From JAXLRU01 sp046330935 (lineage in GTDB: Bacteria > Actinomycetota > Actinomycetes > Actinomycetales > Kineosporiaceae), in NCBI GenBank assembly GCA_046330935.1, contig JAXLRU010000004.1:1-64000 (forward strand): a stretch of 64,000 nucleotides of DNA, written 5' to 3'. Both the position numbers and the translations under genes were made by a program. This document shows positions 9,824 to 16,855 of this stretch, one piece after another. Numbering within the stretch: position 1 is the first letter of the stretch; every line of letters begins with the position of its first letter. The notes under the pieces were generated by a model. The model searched no databases. It was given only the letters and a program-made list of their open reading frames with translations, and had not been told where the DNA came from.

Positions 9824-11101
9824 ATGGAGGACTTCCCGCCTCGCCAGGTCACGCTCGTCCTCACCGACGGGCGTGGGACGACGCTGGGCTCGCTGCCGCC
9901 GTTCGAGGTCGCCACGCCCTGGTGGCAGCAGGTGGAAGAGGTGGTCGAGGGGGCCCGCGAGGCGTTCGGCCTGGAGCTCGTGGTGGTGCGCCTGCTGCGC
10001 GCGGGGGCCGAGAGCGTCGTCCACGGCGGGCCCGTCACCTACCTCGCCGAGCCCGCCGTCCCCCGCGGACCTGGGCTCGCCGCGACCAGCCTGTCCCCCG
10101 CCGCGCTCGACGCGCTGCTGACCCCCTGGGACGGGCCCGACCCGCTCGCCGAGCAGCCGCTGCGAGCGCCGTGGGCGCGCCCGGGCGGGGCGGTGTCCGA
10201 CGTCGCCTGGGCCCTGTCGGCCGTGGCCGTTCACGGCGCCGCGGACCCGGACGCCGTGTGCGAGCAGGTGCGCACGTGGAACCTGTCCTCGATCTGGCGG
10301 GTGCCGTGGGCCGGCGGCAGGGCGTGGCTGAAGGTCGTGCCGCCGTTCTTCGCCCACGAGGTGGGCGTGCTCGCCGCCTTGCAGGGCAGCGGGCGGGTGC
10401 CGCGGCTGCTCGCCGGGGACGTCCACGACGGGTGCGGGCGAATGGTCCTGGCGAACGCCCGCAGCGACGACGCGACCGCCGACCGCGGACACCGGGTGCG
10501 TCGCGGCCTGTCGGCGCTGGTCCCCCTGCAGGCCGAGTGCGCGGGGCGGCTCGCCTCGTTCGCGGCCCTGGGGGTGCCCGACAGGCGCGACGACGACGTG
10601 GTCGTCGACACCGTCGCGCGGCTGCTCGACGCCAACCGGTCGCACCTGTCGGACGCCGACCGCGCCGACGCGCGGGCGCTCGTCCGCGACCTGCCCTCGG
10701 TGCTCGCCGCCGAACGCGCCGCCGGGCTGCCCGACACGCTCGTCCACGGCGACTTCCACGTCGGCAACGTGCTCGGGGCCGGTGAGGAGGCCGTCATCCT
10801 CGACTGGGGCGATTCGAGCCTGGGGCAGCCCGCGCGCGACGTCGTCCGCATGGTCCGCTGGCTGCCCGAGCCGGAGCGCGACGCCGCGTGGGCGCACGCC
10901 GTCGCGCTGTGGGCCCAGGCGTGGCCGGGTGCCGACCTCGCCGTCGCGCTCGCCGTCGCCCAACTGACCGACGACCTGCTGGGCGCCGCCGCGTGGCAGG
11001 GGTTCCTCGACCGGATCGAGCCCGACGAGCGGGTCTACCACGAGGGCGATCCGCCCGTGGGGATCGCCAACGCCCTGCGGACCTGGCGAGCGCTGGGCTG
11101 A
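9824..11101 (+). CDS. Aminoglycoside-phosphotransferase-fold kinase
   Basis: 425 residues. The C-terminal two thirds is an APH/choline-kinase fold: LVHGDFHVGN with catalytic D310 and VILDWGDSS with metal-binding D327. The N-terminal ~120 residues are a separate domain, not recognised, beginning with a LVLTDGRGTTLGSLPPFEV strand pattern. The substrate is unknown; family members phosphorylate small alcohols, sugars or antibiotics. ATG 9824 has no strong ribosome site. ung follows 36 nt later but has its own promoter element. Confidence 0.82.
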   Translation: MEDFPPRQVTLVLTDGRGTTLGSLPPFEVATPWWQQVEEVVEGAREAFGLELVVVRLLRAGAESVVHGGPVTYLAEPAVPRGPGLAATSLSPAALDALLTPWDGPDPLAEQPLRAPWARPGGAVSDVAWALSAVAVHGAADPDAVCEQVRTWNLSSIWRVPWAGGRAWLKVVPPFFAHEVGVLAALQGSGRVPRLLAGDVHDGCGRMVLANARSDDATADRGHRVRRGLSALVPLQAECAGRLASFAALGVPDRRDDDVVVDTVARLLDANRSHLSDADRADARALVRDLPSVLAAERAAGLPDTLVHGDFHVGNVLGAGEEAVILDWGDSSLGQPARDVVRMVRWLPEPERDAAWAHAVALWAQAWPGADLAVALAVAQLTDDLLGAAAWQGFLDRIEPDERVYHEGDPPVGIANALRTWRALG

Positions 11102-11124
11102 GAGGCCCCGGCTGCGACGACCGC

Positions 11125-11130
11125 TAGGGT
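11125..11130 (+). promoter_or_regulatory. -10 hexamer for leaderless ung transcript
   Basis: TAGGGT followed by 7 nt and the GTG start at 11138; no ribosome-binding site between. Confidence 0.55.
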
Positions 11131-11137
11131 TTCGGCC

Positions 11138-11824
11138 GTGGCGCCGCGACCGTTGCACGAGATCATCGACCCGCAGTGGGCGGAGGCCCTCGAGCCCGTC
11201 GCCGGGCAGATCGCCGCGATGGGCGACTTCCTCCGCGCCGAGATCGCCGCGGGCCGGCAGTACCTGCCCGAGGGACGGCACGTGCTGCGCGCGTTCACGC
11301 AGCCGCTCGACGAGGTGCGCGTCCTCATCGTCGGCCAGGACCCCTACCCCACGCCCGGGCACGCCGTCGGGCTCTCGTTCTCCGTGGCGCCCACCGTGCG
11401 GCCCCTGCCGCGGTCGCTGCAGAACATCTACCGCGAGCTCGTCGCCGACCTCGGCGTCCCGATGCCGACCTCCGGTGACCTGACGCCGTGGGCGAAGCAG
11501 GGCGTGATGCTGCTGAACAGGGTGCTCACCGTGGCGCCCGGTGCTCCGGCGAGCCACCGCGGCAAGGGCTGGGAGGCGGTCACCGAGCGGGCCATCGAGG
11601 CGCTGGTGGAGAACTCCAACCCGATGGTCGCCATCCTCTGGGGGCGCGACGCCCAGCAGCTGCAGCCGATGCTCGAGGCGTCCGGGACGGTCGCGTGCCT
11701 GGCGTCCGCGCACCCCTCGCCGATGTCCGCCGACCGCGGGTTCTTCGGCTCGCGGCCCTTCTCGCGCAGCAACGACGTGCTGGAGTCGGCCGGGCTCGAG
11801 CCCGTGGAGTGGGCGCTGCCCTGA
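11138..11824 (+). CDS. ung: Uracil-DNA glycosylase
   Basis: Family 1 UDG of 228 residues, which removes uracil from DNA in base-excision repair. The water-activating motif GQDPYP (residues 66-71, D68 catalytic) and the minor-groove loop HPSPMS with H192 are both intact. The segment LLNRVLTVAPGAPASH forms the uracil pocket. GTG start at 11138, just after a -10 hexamer. A 70-nt paired inverted repeat lies 50 nt past the stop and may end transcription. Confidence 0.96.
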   Translation: MAPRPLHEIIDPQWAEALEPVAGQIAAMGDFLRAEIAAGRQYLPEGRHVLRAFTQPLDEVRVLIVGQDPYPTPGHAVGLSFSVAPTVRPLPRSLQNIYRELVADLGVPMPTSGDLTPWAKQGVMLLNRVLTVAPGAPASHRGKGWEAVTERAIEALVENSNPMVAILWGRDAQQLQPMLEASGTVACLASAHPSPMSADRGFFGSRPFSRSNDVLESAGLEPVEWALP

Positions 11825-11874
11825 GCGGCGCAGGCCTTTCCCGCCGCCCACTCCCCCGCCACAGCTCCCCTCCC

Positions 11875-11944
11875 TCAGATGCGCGGCGCCCGTGAGGGCG
11901 GCCGTCCTCACAACCGCGCCGGCTCACGGACGCTGCGCATCTGG
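11875..11944. repeat. 70-nt paired inverted repeat, copy A
   Basis: Two 22-nt arms (11875-11896 and 11923-11944) with a 26-nt spacer. The arms are inverted copies at 19 of 22 positions and follow the form CAGATGCGC...CCGTGAG / CTCACGG...GCGCATCTG. Copies B, C and D lie elsewhere in the window. It sits between ung and a secreted-protein gene. Confidence 0.75.
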
Positions 11945-12079
11945 CCGTGCGGGCTCGGCCGCTGAGCGCAGACGATCACCTTCGGCGTGGGCTTGGCCGC
12001 GGTCGGCGTCCTACGGTGCGCTCGTCCGGCGCCGCAGCTCGGCGGAGCATCCGCCTCGGCGCCCTCGGGGAGGACGACG

Positions 12080-12859
12080 ATGTCCCGTCGACGCACCATC
12101 GCCATCAGCGCTGCCACCCTCTCGGCCCTTACCGCCGCACTCGTGCCGGCGGCTGCGTCCCCGGCGGGACCCCCCACGGCGTCGCGGTCCTCCTCCGGCG
12201 GCGCCGCCGCACCCGCGGCCACCTCCTCCCCGCCCCACGCGACGTCCTCGCCGACGCCGTGCCCCACGTGGACGCGCGTGCCCGTCGTCTCGCGGGGCCA
12301 GCTCGTGCGGCAGGAGACGTTCGAGGACGGCACCTTCTCCTGGACGCAAGCCGGTGCGCCGAACCGCCCCCGCCGCGACGGCGCTGCCGGGCGCGGCGGC
12401 GGGGCGGCGCTCTTCGTCCGCAACCTCGGCGCCGCGCCGCTGATCGAGACGGTGGACGAGGGCTGGAACGCCGACGGCGAGTTCTCGGTGTCGTTGTTCA
12501 TCCGGCTCGGCGACCGCATCCCCCGCACCGGCATCGGCCTGCGCGTGCTCAGCGCCGACGGCACCACCGAGCTCGCCAAGACCGGCGTGTACGCGCGCAG
12601 CAGCCGCTGGATCAAACTCACGACCCGCTACCAGCCCGGCTCCGACCACAAGGCCCACTCCTGCAACGGCGCCGAGGTCGACCCCTGGGACCGCGCGCGG
12701 GCGGTGCGTTTCGAACTGACCGCGAGCGACGTCGAGGGCCCCGTGCCGCTGTACGTCGACGACGTGGCCGTCCGGTTTCTCGGGCCCGTGGTCACGACGA
12801 CCTACAGCACCCCCGCGACGCCGACGCCGACCGCCGCTCCCGGCAGCCCGACGCCCTGA
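12080..12859 (+). CDS. Secreted jelly-roll domain protein
   Basis: 259 residues. Signal peptide MSRRRTIAISAATLSALTAA with an Ala-rich cleavage region near 30, a Ser/Pro/Ala-rich spacer, then a single beta-sandwich-like domain from CPTW to a closing YVDDVAVRF strand. It contains SCNG; the two cysteines probably pair. A short Thr/Pro tail ends the protein. It is a paralogue of the gene at 22262, sharing the E-D/T-FE opening, the W-N-A/D-G mid motif, CNG and the final V-D-D motif. No catalytic residues or CBM2 are seen. ATG 12080 follows GGGGAGGA. Confidence 0.8.
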   Translation: MSRRRTIAISAATLSALTAALVPAAASPAGPPTASRSSSGGAAAPAATSSPPHATSSPTPCPTWTRVPVVSRGQLVRQETFEDGTFSWTQAGAPNRPRRDGAAGRGGGAALFVRNLGAAPLIETVDEGWNADGEFSVSLFIRLGDRIPRTGIGLRVLSADGTTELAKTGVYARSSRWIKLTTRYQPGSDHKAHSCNGAEVDPWDRARAVRFELTASDVEGPVPLYVDDVAVRFLGPVVTTTYSTPATPTPTAAPGSPTP

Positions 12860-12906
12860 GCGGTGGGGCCCGCACTCTGGAGGGGGTTGGGGTAGGGGTA
12901 GGGAAC

Positions 12907-13486
12907 TCAGGGAACGAGAACGGCGCGGGTCTCGATCACCTCGATGGCGATCGGCGCACTGGCGACCTGGGCGGTACCCGTGACCGGTAGCCACTCGTCG
13001 GAGCCCTCGACACGGTATCTGCCGGTGTAGGTGGTGCTGAGCGTCACCGCGAAGCGGCCGGTCCGCTCGTAGGTGTGGGTGGTGTCCATCACGGGATAGG
13101 GGCCACCGGGGTTCGTGGTCGTCAAGGTCTGGCCGTCGCCGAAGGTCCAGGTGTACTGCGACGGGGTCGCCAGAACGTCCACTCGCGCGCCCAGAACAGT
13201 CGCGCTGAGAGTGACGGGCTCAGCGTCGACGTAGACGATCATCGGATAGTTGACCAGGACGGGTCGACCCTCCGGTTGGATGTGGGCCTTTCCTGCAGGG
13301 ATGGGAAGGCGGCGGAACTCGCGCGCGCTCAGCGCCGGCAACGGCGCGTCGTCGATCGCCTCGGTCGGACGAACACATCGCGAACCCGTCGAGATCCACT
13401 CGGAGCGGTCGGGCTTCGGATCATCGAGGGGGCCGACGTAGGTCCACACCAGGTAAGAGTTCCGCTGGCCGCGACGAAGGCAAAGG
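12907..13486 (-). pseudogene. PKD-domain secreted protein, C-terminal part (split by IS)
   Basis: Original reading frame from the IS junction at 13486 down to the stop at 12907, about 192 residues starting LRRGQRNSYLVWTYVGPLDD. A PKD-like segment is visible: QYTWTFGDGQTLTTTNPGGP, then THTYERTGRFAVTLSTTYTG. The open frame now continues into IS DNA, adding about 38 foreign residues without a signal peptide, so the piece cannot be exported as before. Joined to the fragment at 14923-15244 across one copy of the 8-bp target, the frame is continuous. Confidence 0.85.
13479..13486 (+). repeat. Left target-site duplication of the IS
   Basis: GGCAAAGG directly before the left terminal repeat; identical to 14923-14930. 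Confidence 0.95.
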
Positions 13487-14922
13487 GGCTCTTCGGATTT
13501 GAGCGTGATCGGGCCCGTGTGAGGGGGCTCGTGGTCCTGCGCTGAGATGGGTGTTGCTGAGGCACTCATCGAGATCGAAGGACCACGAGCCGTGGACAAC
13601 GCTACGGGCTCGCCGCGGGATGCGGCGAGTGTGCTGTTCGACCTGCCCGGGTACCGCGTGGTGAGCGCGGTCGACCTGCCCGGAGGCGGCCGGGAGGTGG
13701 TGATCGCCTCCGTCGAGGGCGAGGCGGGCTGCCCGACCTGTGGGGTGCTCTCGGGGCGGGTCCATCAACGGACCCGACAACGGCTGCGCGACGTTCCGGT
13801 CGCCGGCCACGTACGGGTGGTCCTGATCCGGCGGCGCTTCGCCTGTGTGGAGCAACGCTGTCCGAGGCGGACGTTCGCGGAGGTCACCGGGCAGGTCCCG
13901 GCCCGGGCCAGGACCACCGCCCGCCTGCGGGAGCAGCTGCTCACCGCGGTCCTGGCCGGGCGGTCCGTCGCCGAGGTCGCCGCCTCGTACGGGGTGTCGT
14001 GGTGGACGGTCCAGGCCGTCCTCAACGCCGCCGCCCTGCTCGGCATCGACCCCGACGCGGCCAGCCCGCGGCGACTGGGCATCGACGAGCACCGCTACCG
14101 GTCGGTGCGGTACTGGCGCGACGAACACGGCACCTGGCGCCGGTACGAGCCCTGGATGTCGACGATCGTCGACGTCGACACCGGGGGCGTCCTCGGCGTG
14201 GTCGACGGACGCGGCGCCGCCGGGGTCGCTGCGTGGCTGGCGGCCAGGCCGCAGGAGTGGCGGGACCGGATCGAGGTCGTCGCGATCGACCCCTCTGCGG
14301 CGTTCCGCGCCGCACTACGTGACCAGCTCCCGCAGGCGGCGGTCAGTGTCGACGCGTTCCACCTGGTCAAACTCGCCAACGACACCCTGACCCGGGTCCG
14401 GCAGCGCCTCACCCGCCAGACCAAGGGCCGCCGCGGCCGCGGGATCGACCCGGTCTGGACCAACCGGCGACTCCTGCTTCGCGCTGGGGACACCCTCAGC
14501 CCAGCCGGCCTGGCCCGGCTCCGGGCGACGTTCACCGCCGACGACCCCACCCAGGAGATCGCCGCCGCGTGGGCGGTGAAGGAACGCCTCCGCCACCTCC
14601 TCCACGCCACCACCCTCACCGACCTCGACCACCGTCGGGACCTGTTCACCGACGCCGTCACCGCTGCCGCGATGCCCGAAACCGACCGGCTCGCCGCGAC
14701 CATCACCACCTGGTGGCCCGCCATCGAAGTCCTCGTCATCACCGGCGTCACCAACGCCCGCACCGAAGCCGCCAACACCACCATCAAGCAGATCAAGCGC
14801 ACCGGCCGCGGCTACCGCAACCCCCACCACTACAAGACCCGTATCCTCCTCGCCAGCGCCGCCCGGACGGCAGCGTGAACACCCAGGTCAACACCAGGCA
14901 TCACGCTGAAATCCGAAGAGCC
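13487..14922 (+). mobile_element. ISL3-family insertion sequence, complete
   Basis: 1,436-bp element. The terminal inverted repeats, 13487-13509 and 14900-14922, match at 22 of 23 positions and begin GGCTCTTCGGATTT. Identical 8-bp target duplications flank it, the size typical of ISL3. It carries one intact transposase. Perfect duplications and a clean in-frame junction of the disrupted host gene point to a recent insertion. A 13-bp inverted repeat (13526-13538 and 13579-13591) encloses the first ATG of the transposase. Confidence 0.95.
13547..14878 (+). CDS. ISL3-family transposase
   Basis: 443 residues from ATG 13547, or 428 from an in-frame GTG at 13592. The N-terminal zinc-finger (CPTCG...C...C-P-RR-TF) and helix-turn-helix SVAEVAASYGVSWWTVQAV come before a DDE-type catalytic core: GIDEHR, VAIDPSAAFR, and the glutamate in the NARTEAANTTIKQIKRTGRG region. 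Length and motifs are normal for ISL3. The 13-bp inverted repeat around the first ATG could fold in read-through mRNA and limit expression. Confidence 0.95.
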   Translation: MGVAEALIEIEGPRAVDNATGSPRDAASVLFDLPGYRVVSAVDLPGGGREVVIASVEGEAGCPTCGVLSGRVHQRTRQRLRDVPVAGHVRVVLIRRRFACVEQRCPRRTFAEVTGQVPARARTTARLREQLLTAVLAGRSVAEVAASYGVSWWTVQAVLNAAALLGIDPDAASPRRLGIDEHRYRSVRYWRDEHGTWRRYEPWMSTIVDVDTGGVLGVVDGRGAAGVAAWLAARPQEWRDRIEVVAIDPSAAFRAALRDQLPQAAVSVDAFHLVKLANDTLTRVRQRLTRQTKGRRGRGIDPVWTNRRLLLRAGDTLSPAGLARLRATFTADDPTQEIAAAWAVKERLRHLLHATTLTDLDHRRDLFTDAVTAAAMPETDRLAATITTWWPAIEVLVITGVTNARTEAANTTIKQIKRTGRGYRNPHHYKTRILLASAARTAA

Positions 14923-14930
14923 GGCAAAGG
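14923..14930 (+). repeat. Right target-site duplication of the IS
   Basis: GGCAAAGG directly after the right terminal repeat; identical to 13479-13486. Confidence 0.95.
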
Positions 14931-15244
14931 TCTGTCGCCGCGGGACACATGACGTCCCGTCCGGGGATGAGGATGGTATTCCCCTTGCACGCCGGCAGGG
15001 ACGCCCTCCTGCGATAATGCCGCTCCTTCCTCCCTTCTCCATCCGACTCGTCGGAGTCGGATGTCGACTCCGCCTCGGTCCAGGCACCGTCGTCATCCAG
15101 GCCGGCGGCCGCGCCATGGGCGGGCCGTTTGGTGGGGGACGGGGACGCAGAGGAAGGGGGAGCTGGTAAGACCCCCAGGGCACACGTAGCCGCCACACCC
15201 AAGGAAGTCATCCGAGCGATCCACCTGCTCATGGACACCGGCAT
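14923..15244 (-). pseudogene. PKD-domain secreted protein, N-terminal part (split by IS)
   Basis: From ATG 15244 (alternative ATG 15232, MSRWIARMTSLGVAATCALG) this encodes a signal peptide, a Ser/Pro and acidic spacer, and the segment GNTILIPGRDVMCPAATDLC, where the IS enters. Beyond the junction the frame runs nine or so codons into the IS and stops. The ATG overlaps the TGA of the DUF6318 gene (TGATG), so the two formed an operon with coupled translation. Restoring the site gives one secreted protein of about 300 residues ending in a PKD domain. Confidence 0.85.
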
Positions 15245-15876
15245 CACTTGGTTTCCTTGATGCTCGCTCCGAGCACCTTCCACCCCGCGACAGCATCCCA
15301 CTTCAACGCTATCGTGAGGAACTCGGCGTCCGACGCTGAGTACTCGGTGACCGTGCGGCCCTGGGCGTCGACAAGCTTGCTCGCGGTTTCTTCGAACGAG
15401 CCGTCGATGACGACCCGATCCTTCGGACCATCCGCTCGCGCGAGGACCGCGCGAACCTTGATGTCACCTCCGACGAGCTTTTGCCCTTTCTCCTTCTGCT
15501 GCCTCATTTCCTCGGCCGTGCTTGAGCAGAACCGACAACCGGGGAGGGCGACACTGCGCATGGGAAGAGGGTCGCTGTATCTATATCCGTATTGGAGAAT
15601 GTCGAGGAAGTGCTTGGCGAACTCTTCGGCCCCTTCGGGTGTGTTCTTCTGCGCGGCCGCCGGTGCGGTCGGGAGCGGGGGGAACGTCGACGAGGGCTGC
15701 TCGAGCTCCACGGTGCGCGACGGCAGGGTGTCGGCGGGGGGAGCCGGGGCAGCGTCCTGCGAACAGCCGGCCAGAGCCATGACAGAGGTAACCCCCCAGC
15801 AGACCACCACCAAGCGGCACGCAGGCCCCCGCGCCGACGTTGGACGAGACGCCACTCCCACACCCCGAGTCCTCAT
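15244..15876 (-). CDS. DUF6318 lipoprotein
   Basis: 210 residues. Lipoprotein signal with lipobox LAGC (VMALAGCSQ), so it is anchored to the outer face of the membrane. After a Pro/Thr-rich spacer comes a DUF6318-type domain: GAEEFAKHFLDILQYGYRYS, then LPGCRFCSSTAEEM with a CxxC pair, and a closing strand ITLKW-like ALKWDAVAGWKVLGASIKE. Function unknown; members are actinobacterial lipoproteins. ATG 15876 is chosen because it places the lipobox 30-40 residues in. It is upstream of, and overlaps, the IS-disrupted PKD gene. Confidence 0.85.
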   Translation of the reverse strand: MRTRGVGVASRPTSARGPACRLVVVCWGVTSVMALAGCSQDAAPAPPADTLPSRTVELEQPSSTFPPLPTAPAAAQKNTPEGAEEFAKHFLDILQYGYRYSDPLPMRSVALPGCRFCSSTAEEMRQQKEKGQKLVGGDIKVRAVLARADGPKDRVVIDGSFEETASKLVDAQGRTVTEYSASDAEFLTIALKWDAVAGWKVLGASIKETK

Positions 15877-16111
15877 GGCCGGGACCCTACCCAGCTTCTC
15901 CGCTTGCCAGCCGATCGCATCCACAGCCTGGGGACGACGGCAGAACCCACACCTGGACCCCCGTGCGATCACCAGCCCACCCAAGGGCGCAGCACCCCGA
16001 CCCGGTGACGCTGGGGCACGACCCTGCACACGTGCGTTGCAAGTTATCTTGCGAGAGGATACCGTCGAGTGCGCGAGCCGTTGATCCCTGTCGTCGGCTT
16101 ACAAGCACGGG

Positions 16112-16324
16112 TTGGACGATCGATCGATCCTGGCCGTGCTCTGCGGTCCGGCGGTTCATGTCCACCGCCTTCCACGCCCGGACGGCGAGTTCACCATCGT
16201 GGTCGGGCATGACACGCACGGTCGTCTCGTGGAGGTCGGATTCGCCACGGACGCAGCAGGGCAGGTGGTCGTGGTCCACGCGATGACGCCACCGGCCACG
16301 AAGTGGATGAGACGAGCGAGGTGA
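16112..16324 (+). CDS. Small toxin-like protein (HGLD...HAM type), start uncertain
   Basis: About 70 residues from a TTG at 16112; upstream in frame lie only YKHG and a stop at 16082. The pattern KHGLDDRSILAVL, then GEFTIVVGHDTHGRLVEVGF, then VVVHAMTPPATKW matches a family of very small proteins often found upstream of an antitoxin-like gene and thought related to BrnT/DUF4258 toxins. Normal members begin 5-8 residues before KHG. Adding the sequence from GTG 16071 would need a 1-nt shift, so the N-terminus may be broken. It lies 3 nt before the next gene. Confidence 0.5.
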   Translation: MDDRSILAVLCGPAVHVHRLPRPDGEFTIVVGHDTHGRLVEVGFATDAAGQVVVVHAMTPPATKWMRRAR

Positions 16325-16327
16325 GCG

Positions 16328-16639
16328 ATGCCCAAATCCCTGGCTGAGATCCGCGAACACGCCGACGAGTTGGCGGCGGCGTTCGAGTCGTTCCAGCCGA
16401 GCCCTGACACCGAGCTCGACGCCGACACGTACAACGCCCTCCGAGCGGCAGTCCTCGCCCGCGCCGACGCGGAGCAGGCGGTCGCGGACGGCGTGGCGGC
16501 AGCGCGGCGGGCCGGGTTCACGTGGGCGCTCATCGGCGGCCTGATCGGCACCTCAGGCGAGGCGGCTCGCCAGCGGTACGGGCGCCCTGACGCCGCCTCG
16601 CAGCCGAGCAAGCGACGTCGGGCCGCCGCTCCCCGCTGA
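16328..16639 (+). CDS. Small HTH protein, antitoxin-like partner
   Basis: 103 residues. A charged N-terminal helix (SLAEIREHADELAAAFESF) is followed by AGFTWALIGGLIGTSGEAAR and QRYG, a pattern of helix-turn-helix proteins with the form W-x-x-I-G-x-x-x-G-x-S-x-x-A-A-x-x-R-Y. The tail is basic. It starts 3 nt after the stop of the toxin-like ORF and is surely co-transcribed. Candidate antitoxin and autoregulator by position and fold; no direct evidence of toxicity. Confidence 0.6.
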   Translation: MPKSLAEIREHADELAAAFESFQPSPDTELDADTYNALRAAVLARADAEQAVADGVAAARRAGFTWALIGGLIGTSGEAARQRYGRPDAASQPSKRRRAAAPR

Positions 16640-16646
16640 CGACGAC

Positions 16647-16716
16647 CCAGATCCGCATCGTCCGTCACGCCACGCCGCCACCACACCCTCCGACCTCACG
16701 GAAGCTGCTCATCTGG
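16647..16716. repeat. 70-nt paired inverted repeat, copy B
   Basis: Arms 16647-16668 and 16695-16716 with a 26-nt spacer; 16 of 22 positions pair. The right arm reads CTCACGGAAGCTGCTCATCT then GG, nearly identical to copy D. Located just after the small HTH gene and before the convergent fbiC. Confidence 0.65.
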
Positions 16717-16759
16717 ACGGCGGCGCCACGGCGGGAGACCGCACGCTTGCCCCACCCAC

Positions 16760-16830
16760 CCAGATGCCCCTCCTTCCCCACGACACGCCGGGACCGGCAT
16801 CGGCGTGTCTCGTGAAGTGGGGGCATCTGG
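16760..16830. repeat. 71-nt paired inverted repeat, copy C
   Basis: Arms 16760-16781 and 16809-16830 with a 27-nt spacer; about 17 of 22 positions pair. The spacer holds a further 8-bp stem (16783-16790 with 16801-16808). It sits 26 nt past the fbiC stop and 44 nt from copy B, between convergent genes, so it could serve as a bidirectional terminator. Confidence 0.7.
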
Positions 16831-16855
16831 GCCGGAAGAGGCGGCCGGAACAGGG

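Noticed and set aside
9092..11911. 939-codon reverse frame spanning ung, the phosphotransferase and part of the decarboxylase
   Set aside because: Composition is that of a shadow frame; three well-supported genes occupy the same DNA in other frames.
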